In this document: one piece after another, positions 55,457 to 64,000 of the stretch
How positions within the stretch are numbered: the first letter of the stretch is position 1
How the letters are laid out: each line of letters starts with the position of its first letter
NCBI GenBank assembly: GCA_947172415.1
Contig: OX359190.1
Location: forward strand, 372,001 to 436,000
Reading direction: 5' to 3'
Origin: Chondrosia reniformis
Lineage: Eukaryota; Porifera; Demospongiae; Chondrillida; Chondrillidae
Length of the DNA stretch: 64,000 nt
Notes under the pieces: generated by a model
What the model was told of the DNA's origin: nothing
Seen by the model: the letters and a program-made list of their open reading frames with translations, nothing else
Database searches by the model: none
Translations under genes and position numbers: made by a program

Positions 55457-57637
55457 ATGGCGGAGCTTCTAGCGGTCCCACCCCTTCAGTCCAGCGAGCT
55501 TAGTCTCTCTTGTGTCGGTTGCGGAGAGAAAGTAGAAGAGTTGAAATGTCTACCGTGTCTCCACTCGTTAGCTTTGTGCGAAAAGGTAGAATGTCGAGAG
55601 AAGATTCTCCATCCCAGCGTCTCCTGCAAGAATTGCGAGGAAGTGTTCTCCTTGTCTCTCAAGGATCTTTCTGACCATCCGTTCGCTCTGAGGAAGGCTT
55701 TGAGCAACCAGTACCGGAAGGAAGGCGTCATCTGTCAGGAGGAACACGAAGAAGAGAGATCGGCCGTAAGTTTCTGCTCGACTTGCGATGCGTTCATTTG
55801 CCAGGAATGCGTCGATCTTCATAAAATACGAAAATTCTTCAAGAAACACGAAATGAAGCCGTTGCAAGGAGTGTTTGAGCAAGGTGGTAAGAAAGAGGAT
55901 TTGTTCAAATGCTCGAAACACAAAGAGAATTGCAAACTTTACTGTCACACTTGTGAAGAAATGATTTGTCACATTTGCTCTTCTATCGAACCGCATCGTT
56001 CCCACAAAGTGTCGTACATTGACGATGAGCTGGGAGAGTCGAACATGACCACTCTGACGCAGTGCCTTTCATCCGTGAGGACTCAAAGGAAGGCAATCAG
56101 ATCTGCTCTCCAAGAAGTGCAGGACAGCAAAGTTAGTCTCCAACAGCAGTCTGAGAATGCGTTAGGAGAGATTGGTGGAATGAAGGAGTATCTGTTTGCC
56201 ATGGTGACAGCCCGCTGTGATGGTCTTGCTGCTAAAGTGAGGGAAGCAGAAGACAAGGGAAGAAGAGAACTTGAGAGACGCGAGAGAGAATTAAAGGTCA
56301 GTCTGAAGAAGCTTGATGCATTCCATTGCCTGTCAGAAGATATGAGTTTGAATGGAACAACAGAAGAGCAGTTATCAGTGACAAAGAAGATTGTCAGTCG
56401 CATGTCATCTCTCAGCAGCAGTATCTCAATGCCAAGAGCCTCCATCCAACCTTCTGTTGGTCTGAAGAGCTGTGATCGAGAAGAAGTGGCAAAGTACATC
56501 TCATCACTCGGAAGCATCCATCACAGTCCCCATCCACCAAACTGCACTATGGAAGGAGTGGAAGTGAAGGATAACGTCATTACCTGCAGAAGCTTTGCAA
56601 AGAAACCTCTTCACTTGAAGGTGATGACAAGAGACGAGAGAGGCAATGAGTGCAGAGGAGGAGAGAAAGTGTTGGCTGTCCTTCGTCCTGTGACAGCAGG
56701 TGTTCCTGTGTTTGGTAAAGTAGAAGACATGAGAGATGGCACATATGAGGTGCAGTTTGCGAGTGTTCCATCAGAGAAGTGCCATCTGAGTGTGACTGTT
56801 GGAGGACATGATGTAGCAGGCAGTCCAGTAGAGGTGAAGGTAGTTGGTGGTAGCGGAATTACTGCAGTCAAGCAGGAGTTCAAGCATCCATCAGGTTCTC
56901 GGTATTTGGGTGTTGCAGTAGGTCCGGATGGTTTGCTATACTGTTCAGATGTCAGTGGACAAGTGACTATCCTAAACAGACAAGGTCAAGTTATAAGAAG
57001 CTTCATAGTCAAGAATTGTGGTTGCTTGCTTGGAATAGCACTAAGTAGAACAGGGAATGTGATAGTTAGTGACATTAGTAATGGCTACATCAGTATCTAC
57101 ACAGTAGCTGGTGAATTTGTAAGGCAGTTTAGAGGAAAAGGTAAAGGTCAAGGTCAAATTAGTAATCCATGTGGTTTGGCAGTTAACAAGGAGGGACATA
57201 TATTTGTGGCAGAGTGGGGAGGTCATTGTGTTTCTGTGTTTACAGAAGAAGGTACATTCCAGTACAGGTTTGGTCACAAGGGTAAAGCTGAAGGAGAGTT
57301 TAATCACCCAACTTATATTCTCATAACACCTGATGATTTGGTGTATGTCACAGATGGTCATAATGATCGCATTCAAGTGTTTCAGCAGAATGGTCAGTTT
57401 ATTAGGCAGTTTGGTGATGGCATTGTGAAGGTTCCAGAAGGTATAGCAGTCACAAGTGATGGACATATAGTGGTCGCTTCATATAGTGCTAATAAGCTCA
57501 GCATCTTCACACAAGATGGACAGTGTGTCCATGAAGTGACTGATATTGGATTGAATCGTCCATATGGTGTAGCAGTTGATAGTGATGGACTCATTTACAT
57601 AGCAGATAGTAATAACAGTAGAGTAGTAGTACTTTGA
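55457..57637 (+). CDS. TRIM-NHL protein 6 (726 aa, intronless)
   Basis: First plus-strand member, with the family domain order. Together with gene 7 it has CRSFAKKPLHL in place of CRMRPWIKKP at the filamin-type domain, a group marker for the plus-strand pair. RING-like region: HPSVSCKNC. The first B-box reads DLHKIRKFF and the second CHICSSIEPHRSH. Variable blade residues: N-P-C, H-P-T, V-P-E and R-P-Y in blades 3 to 6; loops VS, ISN, WGGH, GHND, YSA, SNNS. It lies 3' of ACBD5 in the same orientation, as does gene 7 with the second ACBD5. Confidence 0.93.
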   Translation: MAELLAVPPLQSSELSLSCVGCGEKVEELKCLPCLHSLALCEKVECREKILHPSVSCKNCEEVFSLSLKDLSDHPFALRKALSNQYRKEGVICQEEHEEERSAVSFCSTCDAFICQECVDLHKIRKFFKKHEMKPLQGVFEQGGKKEDLFKCSKHKENCKLYCHTCEEMICHICSSIEPHRSHKVSYIDDELGESNMTTLTQCLSSVRTQRKAIRSALQEVQDSKVSLQQQSENALGEIGGMKEYLFAMVTARCDGLAAKVREAEDKGRRELERRERELKVSLKKLDAFHCLSEDMSLNGTTEEQLSVTKKIVSRMSSLSSSISMPRASIQPSVGLKSCDREEVAKYISSLGSIHHSPHPPNCTMEGVEVKDNVITCRSFAKKPLHLKVMTRDERGNECRGGEKVLAVLRPVTAGVPVFGKVEDMRDGTYEVQFASVPSEKCHLSVTVGGHDVAGSPVEVKVVGGSGITAVKQEFKHPSGSRYLGVAVGPDGLLYCSDVSGQVTILNRQGQVIRSFIVKNCGCLLGIALSRTGNVIVSDISNGYISIYTVAGEFVRQFRGKGKGQGQISNPCGLAVNKEGHIFVAEWGGHCVSVFTEEGTFQYRFGHKGKAEGEFNHPTYILITPDDLVYVTDGHNDRIQVFQQNGQFIRQFGDGIVKVPEGIAVTSDGHIVVASYSANKLSIFTQDGQCVHEVTDIGLNRPYGVAVDSDGLIYIADSNNSRVVVL

Positions 57638-57967
57638 GAACTTTTAGAGAACAAGTTTGTTAACTGTGAACATTTTTTTTAAATTAAAGAATAAATTAAT
57701 TGTGTAATGATTCATTTAAATTAATTTAATATCTTCAAAATTATAAAAATGAGAAGTTTATTTCACTATGAGAAGTTTATTTCACTATAAAGTGTCTCCG
57801 TGTCTGATTCTGTATAATGAAGTTACATATTACAAATAGAAAAATCTATCAAATGATGTTATAAAATTTGAAATAGTAAATTAACTGACTCCTTAACAGA
57901 AATTCCCAAATAAATGTGGAAATCCTTTGCATATATACATTTCCACTTTTTTCACTCTGAAATAAAA
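57638..57967. other. Spacer between TRIM-NHL 6 and ADAR
   Basis: AT-rich 330 bp with a short tandem duplication (gagaagtttatttcacta, near 57750-57790). It should contain the TRIM polyadenylation signal and the ADAR promoter. A similar spacer follows gene 7. Confidence 0.4.
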
Positions 57968-59783
57968 ATGGCGGCCATTGGAAGTGGTTCTAATCCAGTG
58001 GCAATCCTCAACACCTTCTACCCGAAGCTCCCGTACGTGTTTAGGGATCCGATTGGTCCGCCTCACAATCGCGTCTTCTTCTGCTCCGTCACCGTGGAGG
58101 AGAGGGTCTACAGCGGTCACGGGTCCAGCAAAAAGGCGGCGAAACAAGCGGCCGCTCAAGAAGCTTTGAAGGAACTACACAACATGAGACTACGTCTGAG
58201 TTACGGATCACAATGTAAGCGCCCCTGGTCCTTCGTGTCAGATAGAAGCGTTTATATAGAAATTGCAATATTTACCCATTGTATACTGACAAATGTAGAA
58301 AATGAGTAATCCTCTTCAATATAATATTATGTCTTCTGAATGTTTGGTTTTGTAGTTTCTATGACAACCAAATAATCTGTCATCTCTCATGTCTGTAAGC
58401 ACACCTAGGCCTTCATGTATGAAGTATTTGTATAGAAATTACACTAAAAGCCTTTGTCCAAGTAGTAATATTCATTTGGTCAATATTGTACTGTTCCAAC
58501 ATTTGCTGGTCAATATTGTACTGTTCCAACATTTGCTGGTCAATATTGTACTGTTCCAACATTTGCTGGTCAATATTGTACTGTTCCAACATGTGTTGGT
58601 CAATATTGTACTGTTCCAACATTTGCTGGTCAATATTGTACTGTTCCAACATTTGCTGGTCAATATTGTACTGTTCCAACATTTGCTGGTCAATATTGTA
58701 TCCTTAGAGAACGTTCTTGAATCCCCTCAGTGAATATGTTGTTAATGTTTGGTTGTACAGTTTCCATGACAACCATAAAATCTGTCATCTCTCATGTCTG
58801 TAGGTACTGCTGATGATGTGTTGAGTGAAAATTTTGTGGAGAACGAGACAGAAAGGTCTACTCTAAGAGTGGAGGAAGAGGGAGAGAGGGAGGAGGAGGT
58901 AGAGAGGGAGGAGGGGCAGGGAGAGGACTCTGATGAGCCAGCAGCCAAGAGAGCACGTACTGGACCCCCGCCCACATTGGCCCCGCCCACATTGTCCACG
59001 CCCACTCATCCAGTGTCCATTTTAATGGAGTCCTTTCCCACTACAGAGTTTACAGAAAAGTCACAAAAAGGTCCGTCTCACAAGCCGACATTTGAGTACA
59101 GTGTCAAAGTGCAGGGTTGGGAGTTCACTGGAAGCGGAGGAAACAAGAAAGATGCCAAATTAAGTGCTGCTCAGAATGCGCTCGAGTTTCTTGCTCGTCA
59201 AGGTTACCTCAGACACAAGCCCCACCTCCTGAGAGCCATTGGAGTGCCTGAGCTCGGTGAGGTTGCCAGGCAACCACTGCAGGATGCTGCTATGAATGAC
59301 ATGACCATTTCCAAGATTAATAACTTTATCACAAAGACTGCATTCCGTCTCTCCGAAGAGGTTCAGTGTGGACAACCCAAAGTGACTGCTGCTCTAATTA
59401 TGCTGCAGACAGAAGTGTCTCCATGGCAACCTCTAGTAGCCTCACTCAGCCCCCTGGGGGCGGGAGATCAGATCATTGCCATAGCAACGGGTACAAAGTG
59501 CATCAGTGGAATACATCTCAGTGAGGGAGGTTATGCACTGAATGATTGTCATGCTGAGGTTGTGGTTCGAAGAGCCTTTATGCACTTCATGTACCACCAG
59601 TTGGAACTGCACAAGGAGCACAAGGGAGGACAGAGCATTCTAGAAAAACTGGAAAATGGCAAATTTAGTGTCCGCAGAGGTATCACCTTTCACCTCTACA
59701 TCTCCACCTCTCCCTGTGGGGATGGGAGGGTGTTTTCCCCCAATGAAGAGATGTGTACATTTCTCTTTGGGATTCATTTTTAA
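57968..59783 (+). pseudogene. ADAR-type RNA adenosine deaminase, 3'-truncated (408 aa)
   Basis: Adenosine deaminase acting on double-stranded RNA. Exon 1 (57968-58214) has a double-stranded RNA-binding domain (SGHGSSKKAAKQAAAQEAL). Exon 2 (58804 onward) has an acidic linker, a second such domain (SGGNKKDAKLSAAQNALEFL) and the first half of the deaminase domain. The active-site His-Ala-Glu lies in NDCHAEVVVRRAF at about residue 332, and the first zinc Cys in SPCGDGRVFSPNEE at about 386. After NEE the sequence runs into MCTFLFGIHF and a stop, and the second ACBD5 copy begins 13 bp later. The remaining catalytic half, with the second zinc Cys and inositol phosphate site, is gone. It is either dead or a binding-only protein. 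Confidence 0.82.
58478..58700. repeat. 30-bp minisatellite in ADAR intron 1
   Basis: Eight units of ggtcaatattgtactgttcc plus aacatttgct, nearly identical except one unit with atgtgtt. The period of exactly 30 bp leaves all frames open, producing spurious reading frames on both strands. Confidence 0.92.
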
Positions 59784-60787
59784 CAGCATAACAAAATGGC
59801 TACGAGCAGCAGAAACAGGTGCAAATATTAAAGAAAAATTCGAAAAGGCAGTTTCAGTCATCAAATCTCTTCCTCAAAAAGGTAATTTATCATTGAGAGG
59901 TAACGTGTATGGAACGCGTATTGTTACAGAAGCGCTGTCCTTCCGCAGGTCCGTTTCAGCCGTCCAATGAAGTTAAGCTAAAGGCGAGTCTTGTCAAAGT
60001 GTATTTTGAGATAACATGACGTCACGATATCACAAACTAACTAATATTCAGTTATTTTAATAATTCCAATATTGCAATATTATCACAGTAGATACGTGGT
60101 AGATACTTGTGGAAATTGAAGTCACTAGTTGCTGTAATAACACAGTACAGACCAGCTACTGCCGACTTATCGAATGTTTCACGTTTTCTGTAGTTTTATG
60201 CGTTATACAAACAGGCCACAATGGGTCCCTGTGACACAAGTTGTCCCTCCATCTTTGACTATGTTGGGAGGGCCAAGTGGCAGGCGTGGAACATGGCAAA
60301 GGAGCTGAGCAAGGAGCAGGCGATGCAGCAGTACATTGATGAACTGGGGAAGGTCGGACTGCCCCATGTCACATGACAATCACATGACTTTAGCTTGCTA
60401 CTGTAGATAGTGGAGACAATGCCTCAGTCAAATGAGGTTTTGCAGTTTCTTCAAATTATTGGACCATTTTATGAAGAAGTCAGTGAAGAGGAGGCGGAGT
60501 CTAAGGGCGTGTCCAAAGAGCAGTCTACTACAGAGGAGATCCCTGCTAATAAAGAAGAGGTGGAGTCTGACACAGGAGAAGATGAAGAAGACTATTATGA
60601 TTCCTTTGATGTACGTGACTTGGAGACTGAAGTTGAACGTTCTGAAGTCATTAGACCCAAAATTGCTAAAGGAGGACCAGATATTGAACAACTGCAGAAG
60701 ACAGTGGATCGACTGCATGGTGACATTCAAGCAATCCTACGTCAACTAAACACTTTAGAAGACCAGCTTAAAATGCACTTAACTTCA

Positions 60788-60910
60788 GTGAGTCTTGCAC
60801 AGCCAGACCTGTCAATATGGTAACACTAGTGAGTTTTGCACAGCCAGACCTGTCAATATGGTAACACTAGTGAGTCTTGCACAGCCAGACCTGTCAATAT
60901 GGTAACACTT
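60788..60910. repeat. 41-bp splice-donor repeat, ACBD5 copy 2 intron 4
   Basis: Three units beginning gtgagtcttgcacagcc (the second reads gtgagttttg) repeat the exon 4 donor, compared with five units in copy 1. Confidence 0.9.
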
Positions 60911-60975
60911 GTTATAATATAGCTAAAGCTTTGGAGACAGAAATAGAGAATACATTCTTTTTTCCACTTGACCAA

Positions 60976-61090
60976 GTGTCTCCTCTCCCTTCCCCTGTAG
61001 GGTGGGGTTGACATTATTCTCCTCTCCCTTCCCCTGTAGGGTGGGGTTGACATTATTCTCCTCTCCCTTCCCCTGTAGGGTGCGGTTGAC
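60976..61090. repeat. 39-bp splice-acceptor repeat, ACBD5 copy 2 intron 4
   Basis: Three consecutive copies of cttcccctgtagggtg, each with polypyrimidine tract, TAG acceptor and the first bases of exon 5. The first two are followed by gttgacattatt, the third by gttgacagtgga (true exon 5 from 61079). Copy 1 has a single acceptor, so this expansion arose after the gene duplication. Confidence 0.92.
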
Positions 61091-61219
61091 AGTGGATCTG
61101 AATGGTGTTTTCCATTCATCAATGTACCTTGGAGGACATTCGTGCTTGTTATCCTGTGGCCATTTTTAATTAGCTTTATACTCAAACTGCTGGGTTATGG
61201 AAGAAGGCGGAATCTATAA

Positions 61220-61552
61220 GCCCTTCCCAAATTACATATGTACAAGTTTATTTTCATAGATGTCTCTCCATTAAACACTTCTCTCCATTGAATGTATTAT
61301 TTAAGGAATTAAGTAGAACATAGAGATAGTTATCAGTATTTTCATGTACAAATTTTAGTAATTATACTACAAGTTAATTCTTTATTTATTTATTTATTTA
61401 TTCAAATGTGTGTAATAAAATCGATCTATAGATTGCTACATAAACCATAAAGTACCAAAATAGTAACAACTGAACTGATTACTAAAATTAGACAAACAAC
61501 AGACAGATAGAATAAACATTTACCAAATAAAGCAACTAGGCGAGGTCTGCAA
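61220..61552. promoter_or_regulatory. ACBD5 copy 2 3' flank and TRIM-NHL 7 upstream region
   Basis: AT-rich spacer followed from ~61425 by the TRIM-NHL upstream block (ccataaagtaccaaaatag), ending at the ATG at 61553. Confidence 0.5.
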
Positions 61553-63730
61553 ATGGCGGAGCTTCCAGCGGTCCCACTCATTCAGTCCAGCGAGCTTAGT
61601 CTCTCTTGTGTCGGTTGCGGAGAGAAAGTAGACGAGTTGAAATGTCTACCGTGTCTCCATTCGTTAGCTTTGTGCGAGAAGGTAGAATGTCGAGAGAAGA
61701 TTCTCCATCGCAGCGTCTCCTGCAAGAATTGCGAGGAAGTGTTCTCATTGTCTCTCAAGGATCTTTCTGACCATCCGTTCGCTCTGAGGAAGGCTTTGAA
61801 CAACCAGTACCGGAAGGAAGGCGTCATCTGTCAGGAGGAACACGAAGAAGAGAGATCGGCCGTAAGTTTCTGCTCGACTTGCGATGCGTTCATTTGCCAG
61901 GAATGCGTCGATCATCATAAAACGCGTAAAGTCTTCAAGAAACACGAAATGAAGCCGTTGCAAAAAGTGTTTGAGCAAGGCGGTAAGAAAGAGGATTTGT
62001 TCAAATGCTCGAAACACAAAGAGAATTGCAAACTTTACTGTCACACTTGTGAAGAAATGATTTGTACTGTTTGTCGATCGATCCAGCCTCACCATTCTCA
62101 TGAAGTGTCGTACATTGATGATGAGCTGGGAGAGTCGAACAAGACCACTCTGACGCAGTGCCTTTCATCCGTGAGGATTCAAAGGAAGGCAATCAGATCT
62201 GCTCTCCAAGAAGTGCAGGACAGCAAAGCTAGTCTCCAACAACAATCTGAGAATGCGTTAGGAGAGATTGGTGGAATGAAGGAGCATCTGTTTGCCATGG
62301 TGACAGCCCGCTGTGATGGTCTTGCTGCTAAATTGAAGGAAGCAGAAGACAAGGGAAGAAGAGAACTTGAGAGACGCGAGAGAGAATTGAAGGTCAGTCT
62401 GAAGAAGCTTGATGCATTCCATTGCCTGTCAGAAGATATGAGCTTGAATGGAACAACAGAAGAGCAGTTATCAGTGACCAAGAAGATTGTCAGTCGCATG
62501 TCATCTCTCAGCAGCAGTATCTCAATGCCAAGAGCCTCCATCCAACCTTCTGTTGGTCTGAAGAGGTATGATCAAGAAGAAGTGGAAAAATACATCTCAT
62601 CACTTGGAAGCATCCATCACAGTCCCCATCCACCAAACTGCACTATGGAAGGAGTGGAAGTTAAGGATAACGTCATTACCTGCAGAAGCTTTGCAAAGAA
62701 ACCTCTTCACTTGAAGGTGATGACAAGAGACGAGAGAGGCAATGAGTGCAGAGGAGGAGAGAAAGTGTTGGCTGTCCTTCGTCCTGTGACAGCAGGTGTT
62801 CCTGTGTTTGGTAAAGTAGCAGACATGAGAGATGGCACATATGAGGTACAGTTTGCGAGTGTTCCATCAGAGAAGTGCCATCTGAGTGTGACTGTTGGAG
62901 GACATGATGTAGCAGGCAGTCCAGTAGAGGTGAAGGTAGTTGGTGCTAGCGTAATTACTGTAGTCAAGCAGGAGTTCAAGCATCCATCAGGTTCTCGGTA
63001 TTTGGGTGTTGCAGTAGGTCCGGATGGTTTGCTATACTGTTCAGATGTCAGAGGACAAGTGACTATCCTAAACAGACAAGGTCAAGTTATATATAGAAGC
63101 TTTAAAGTCAAGAGTGGTGGTTGGTTGGATGGAATAGCACTAAGTAGAACAGGGAATGTGATAGTTAGTGACTTTAGTAATGGCTTCATCAGTATCTACA
63201 CAGCAGCTGGTGAATTTGTAAGGCCGTTTGGAGGAAAAGGTAAAGATCAAGTTAGTAAGCCATGTGGTGTGGCAGTTAACAAGGAGGGACATATATTTGT
63301 GGCAGAGTGTTGGGGTAATTGTGTTTCTGTGTTTACAGAAGAAGGTACATTCCTGTACAGGTTTGGTCACAAGGGTAAAGGTGAAGGAGAGTTTAATTGC
63401 CCAAGTTACATTCTCATAACACCTGATGATTTGGTGTATGTCACAGATGGTAATAATGGTCGCATTCAAGTGTTTCAGCAGAATGGTCAGTTTATTAGGC
63501 AGTTTGGTAATGGCATTGTTAAAAATCCACAAGGTATAGCAGTCACAAGTGATGGACATATAGTTGTCGCTTCATATAGTGCTAATAAGCTCAGCATCTT
63601 CACACAAGATGGACAGTGTGTCCATGAAGTGACTGATATTAGATTGAATGGTCCTTGTGGTGTAGCAGTTGGTAGTGATGGACTCATTTATATAGCTGAT
63701 CGTAATAACAGAAGAGTAGTAGTACTTTGA
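61553..63730 (+). CDS. TRIM-NHL protein 7 (725 aa, intronless)
   Basis: Second plus-strand member. It has the CRSFAKKPLHL marker of gene 6 but the second B-box variant CTVCRSIQPHHSH, otherwise seen only in gene 5, so it looks mosaic. Other differences: KRYDQEE before the filamin-type domain, one extra residue (QVIYRSF) at the end of blade 1, and loss of two residues (GKDQVSKP) before blade 3. Variable blade residues: K-P-C, C-P-S, N-P-Q and G-P-C in blades 3 to 6; loops VR, FSN, CWGN, GNNG, YSA, RNNR. The blade 6 Asp of VAVDSDG is Gly here. It is intact to RRVVVL. Confidence 0.93.
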   Translation: MAELPAVPLIQSSELSLSCVGCGEKVDELKCLPCLHSLALCEKVECREKILHRSVSCKNCEEVFSLSLKDLSDHPFALRKALNNQYRKEGVICQEEHEEERSAVSFCSTCDAFICQECVDHHKTRKVFKKHEMKPLQKVFEQGGKKEDLFKCSKHKENCKLYCHTCEEMICTVCRSIQPHHSHEVSYIDDELGESNKTTLTQCLSSVRIQRKAIRSALQEVQDSKASLQQQSENALGEIGGMKEHLFAMVTARCDGLAAKLKEAEDKGRRELERRERELKVSLKKLDAFHCLSEDMSLNGTTEEQLSVTKKIVSRMSSLSSSISMPRASIQPSVGLKRYDQEEVEKYISSLGSIHHSPHPPNCTMEGVEVKDNVITCRSFAKKPLHLKVMTRDERGNECRGGEKVLAVLRPVTAGVPVFGKVADMRDGTYEVQFASVPSEKCHLSVTVGGHDVAGSPVEVKVVGASVITVVKQEFKHPSGSRYLGVAVGPDGLLYCSDVRGQVTILNRQGQVIYRSFKVKSGGWLDGIALSRTGNVIVSDFSNGFISIYTAAGEFVRPFGGKGKDQVSKPCGVAVNKEGHIFVAECWGNCVSVFTEEGTFLYRFGHKGKGEGEFNCPSYILITPDDLVYVTDGNNGRIQVFQQNGQFIRQFGNGIVKNPQGIAVTSDGHIVVASYSANKLSIFTQDGQCVHEVTDIRLNGPCGVAVGSDGLIYIADRNNRRVVVL

Positions 63731-64000
63731 GAACTTTTAGATTGAACAAGTTTGTCAACTGTGAACATTTATTCAAATTAAAGAATTTATTTAATAAATT
63801 TATTTAAAAAATTATAATTGAGAAGTAATTACAGTTTATTTCGCTATAAAGTAATAATAAATTCTATCAAATGATGATTTCAAATTTGAAATAGTACATT
63901 AACATATTCAATGTACAGTACAGAGCTGTACTATAGAAATTCCCAAACAAATAACAAATAAATTGAGATACCTGCCATACATACATTTCTACATGAAATA
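63731..64000. other. 3' flank of TRIM-NHL 7
   Basis: AT-rich sequence similar to 57638-57930 downstream of TRIM-NHL 6, so the duplicated unit continues towards the window edge. The window ends just before the position where the ADAR start would lie in the homologous unit. Confidence 0.45.

Larger units (their letters stand above)
59796..61219 (+). pseudogene. ACBD5: ACBD5 copy 2, start frameshifted
   Basis: Tandem duplicate of 53613-55098. Exons are 59796-59881, 59949-59983, 60194-60352, 60407-60787 and 61079-61219. A 5-bp deletion right after the third codon (atggctacgagc versus atggctaccgtacgagc) throws the normal ATG out of frame. The acyl-CoA-binding frame is otherwise open and runs upstream through aacagcataacaaaatgg in another frame. 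The 22-residue repeat is present once, and the YYDSFD motif, coiled coil and tail anchor are kept. The intron 2 GC donor is conserved. It could be expressed only from another start or as a fusion with upstream sequence, so it is called a pseudogene with caution. Confidence 0.7.

Noticed and set aside
58413-58733. Repeat proteins encoded in ADAR intron 1
   Set aside because: The exact 30-bp period keeps all frames open. It lies between two good splice sites and has no coding signature.

Overview
This is eukaryotic, animal-type DNA. Its genes have short GT-AG introns and metazoan products: HUS1, a PSTTIRE CDK, RNF14, an R3H-SUZ protein, MRPL45, ACBD5, ADAR, PEX12, FBXO7 and TRIM-NHL. AT-rich spacers, very tight gene packing and a local TRIM-NHL expansion suggest an early-branching animal, most likely a demosponge. 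The species cannot be fixed from sequence alone.

Layout. 1-4480: an inverted pair of ~170-bp satellite arrays beside a duplicated hairpin-rich unit. 5132-6732: a broken HUS1 copy. 6733-34390: five intronless minus-strand TRIM-NHL genes in a ~11.3-kb higher-order repeat. Each full unit holds two TRIM genes plus damaged FBXO7, PEX12 and PSMD6 pieces. 34740-35468: MDH1B remnant. 35739-44681: intact HUS1, a CDK1/2-type kinase, a type I membrane protein (minus) and RNF14 (plus). 44969-53595: R3HDM-like gene and MRPL45 (both minus). 53613-63730: two ACBD5-TRIM-NHL units on the plus strand, separated by a 3'-truncated ADAR.

Main observation. The seven TRIM-NHL proteins (725-728 aa) are nearly identical in scaffold but differ sharply at the same few positions of each NHL blade: the two residues around a conserved proline, and a short loop after a conserved Asp. 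In the best-resolved blades the codons differ at positions 1 and 2 while position 3 is fixed. This looks like a diversified recognition array built on the binding face of a beta-propeller. No diversification enzyme is visible here, so strong diversifying selection plus gene conversion is the simplest reading.

Second theme. Several introns carry tandem repeats that contain a copy of the intron's own splice site (HUS1 donor; ACBD5 donor and acceptor) or extend a pyrimidine tract next to an acceptor (R3HDM-like, MRPL45, membrane protein). Housekeeping genes are packed head to head, with as little as 17 bp between start codons (MRPL45/ACBD5). Many passenger genes in the amplified blocks are broken, often differently in each copy.
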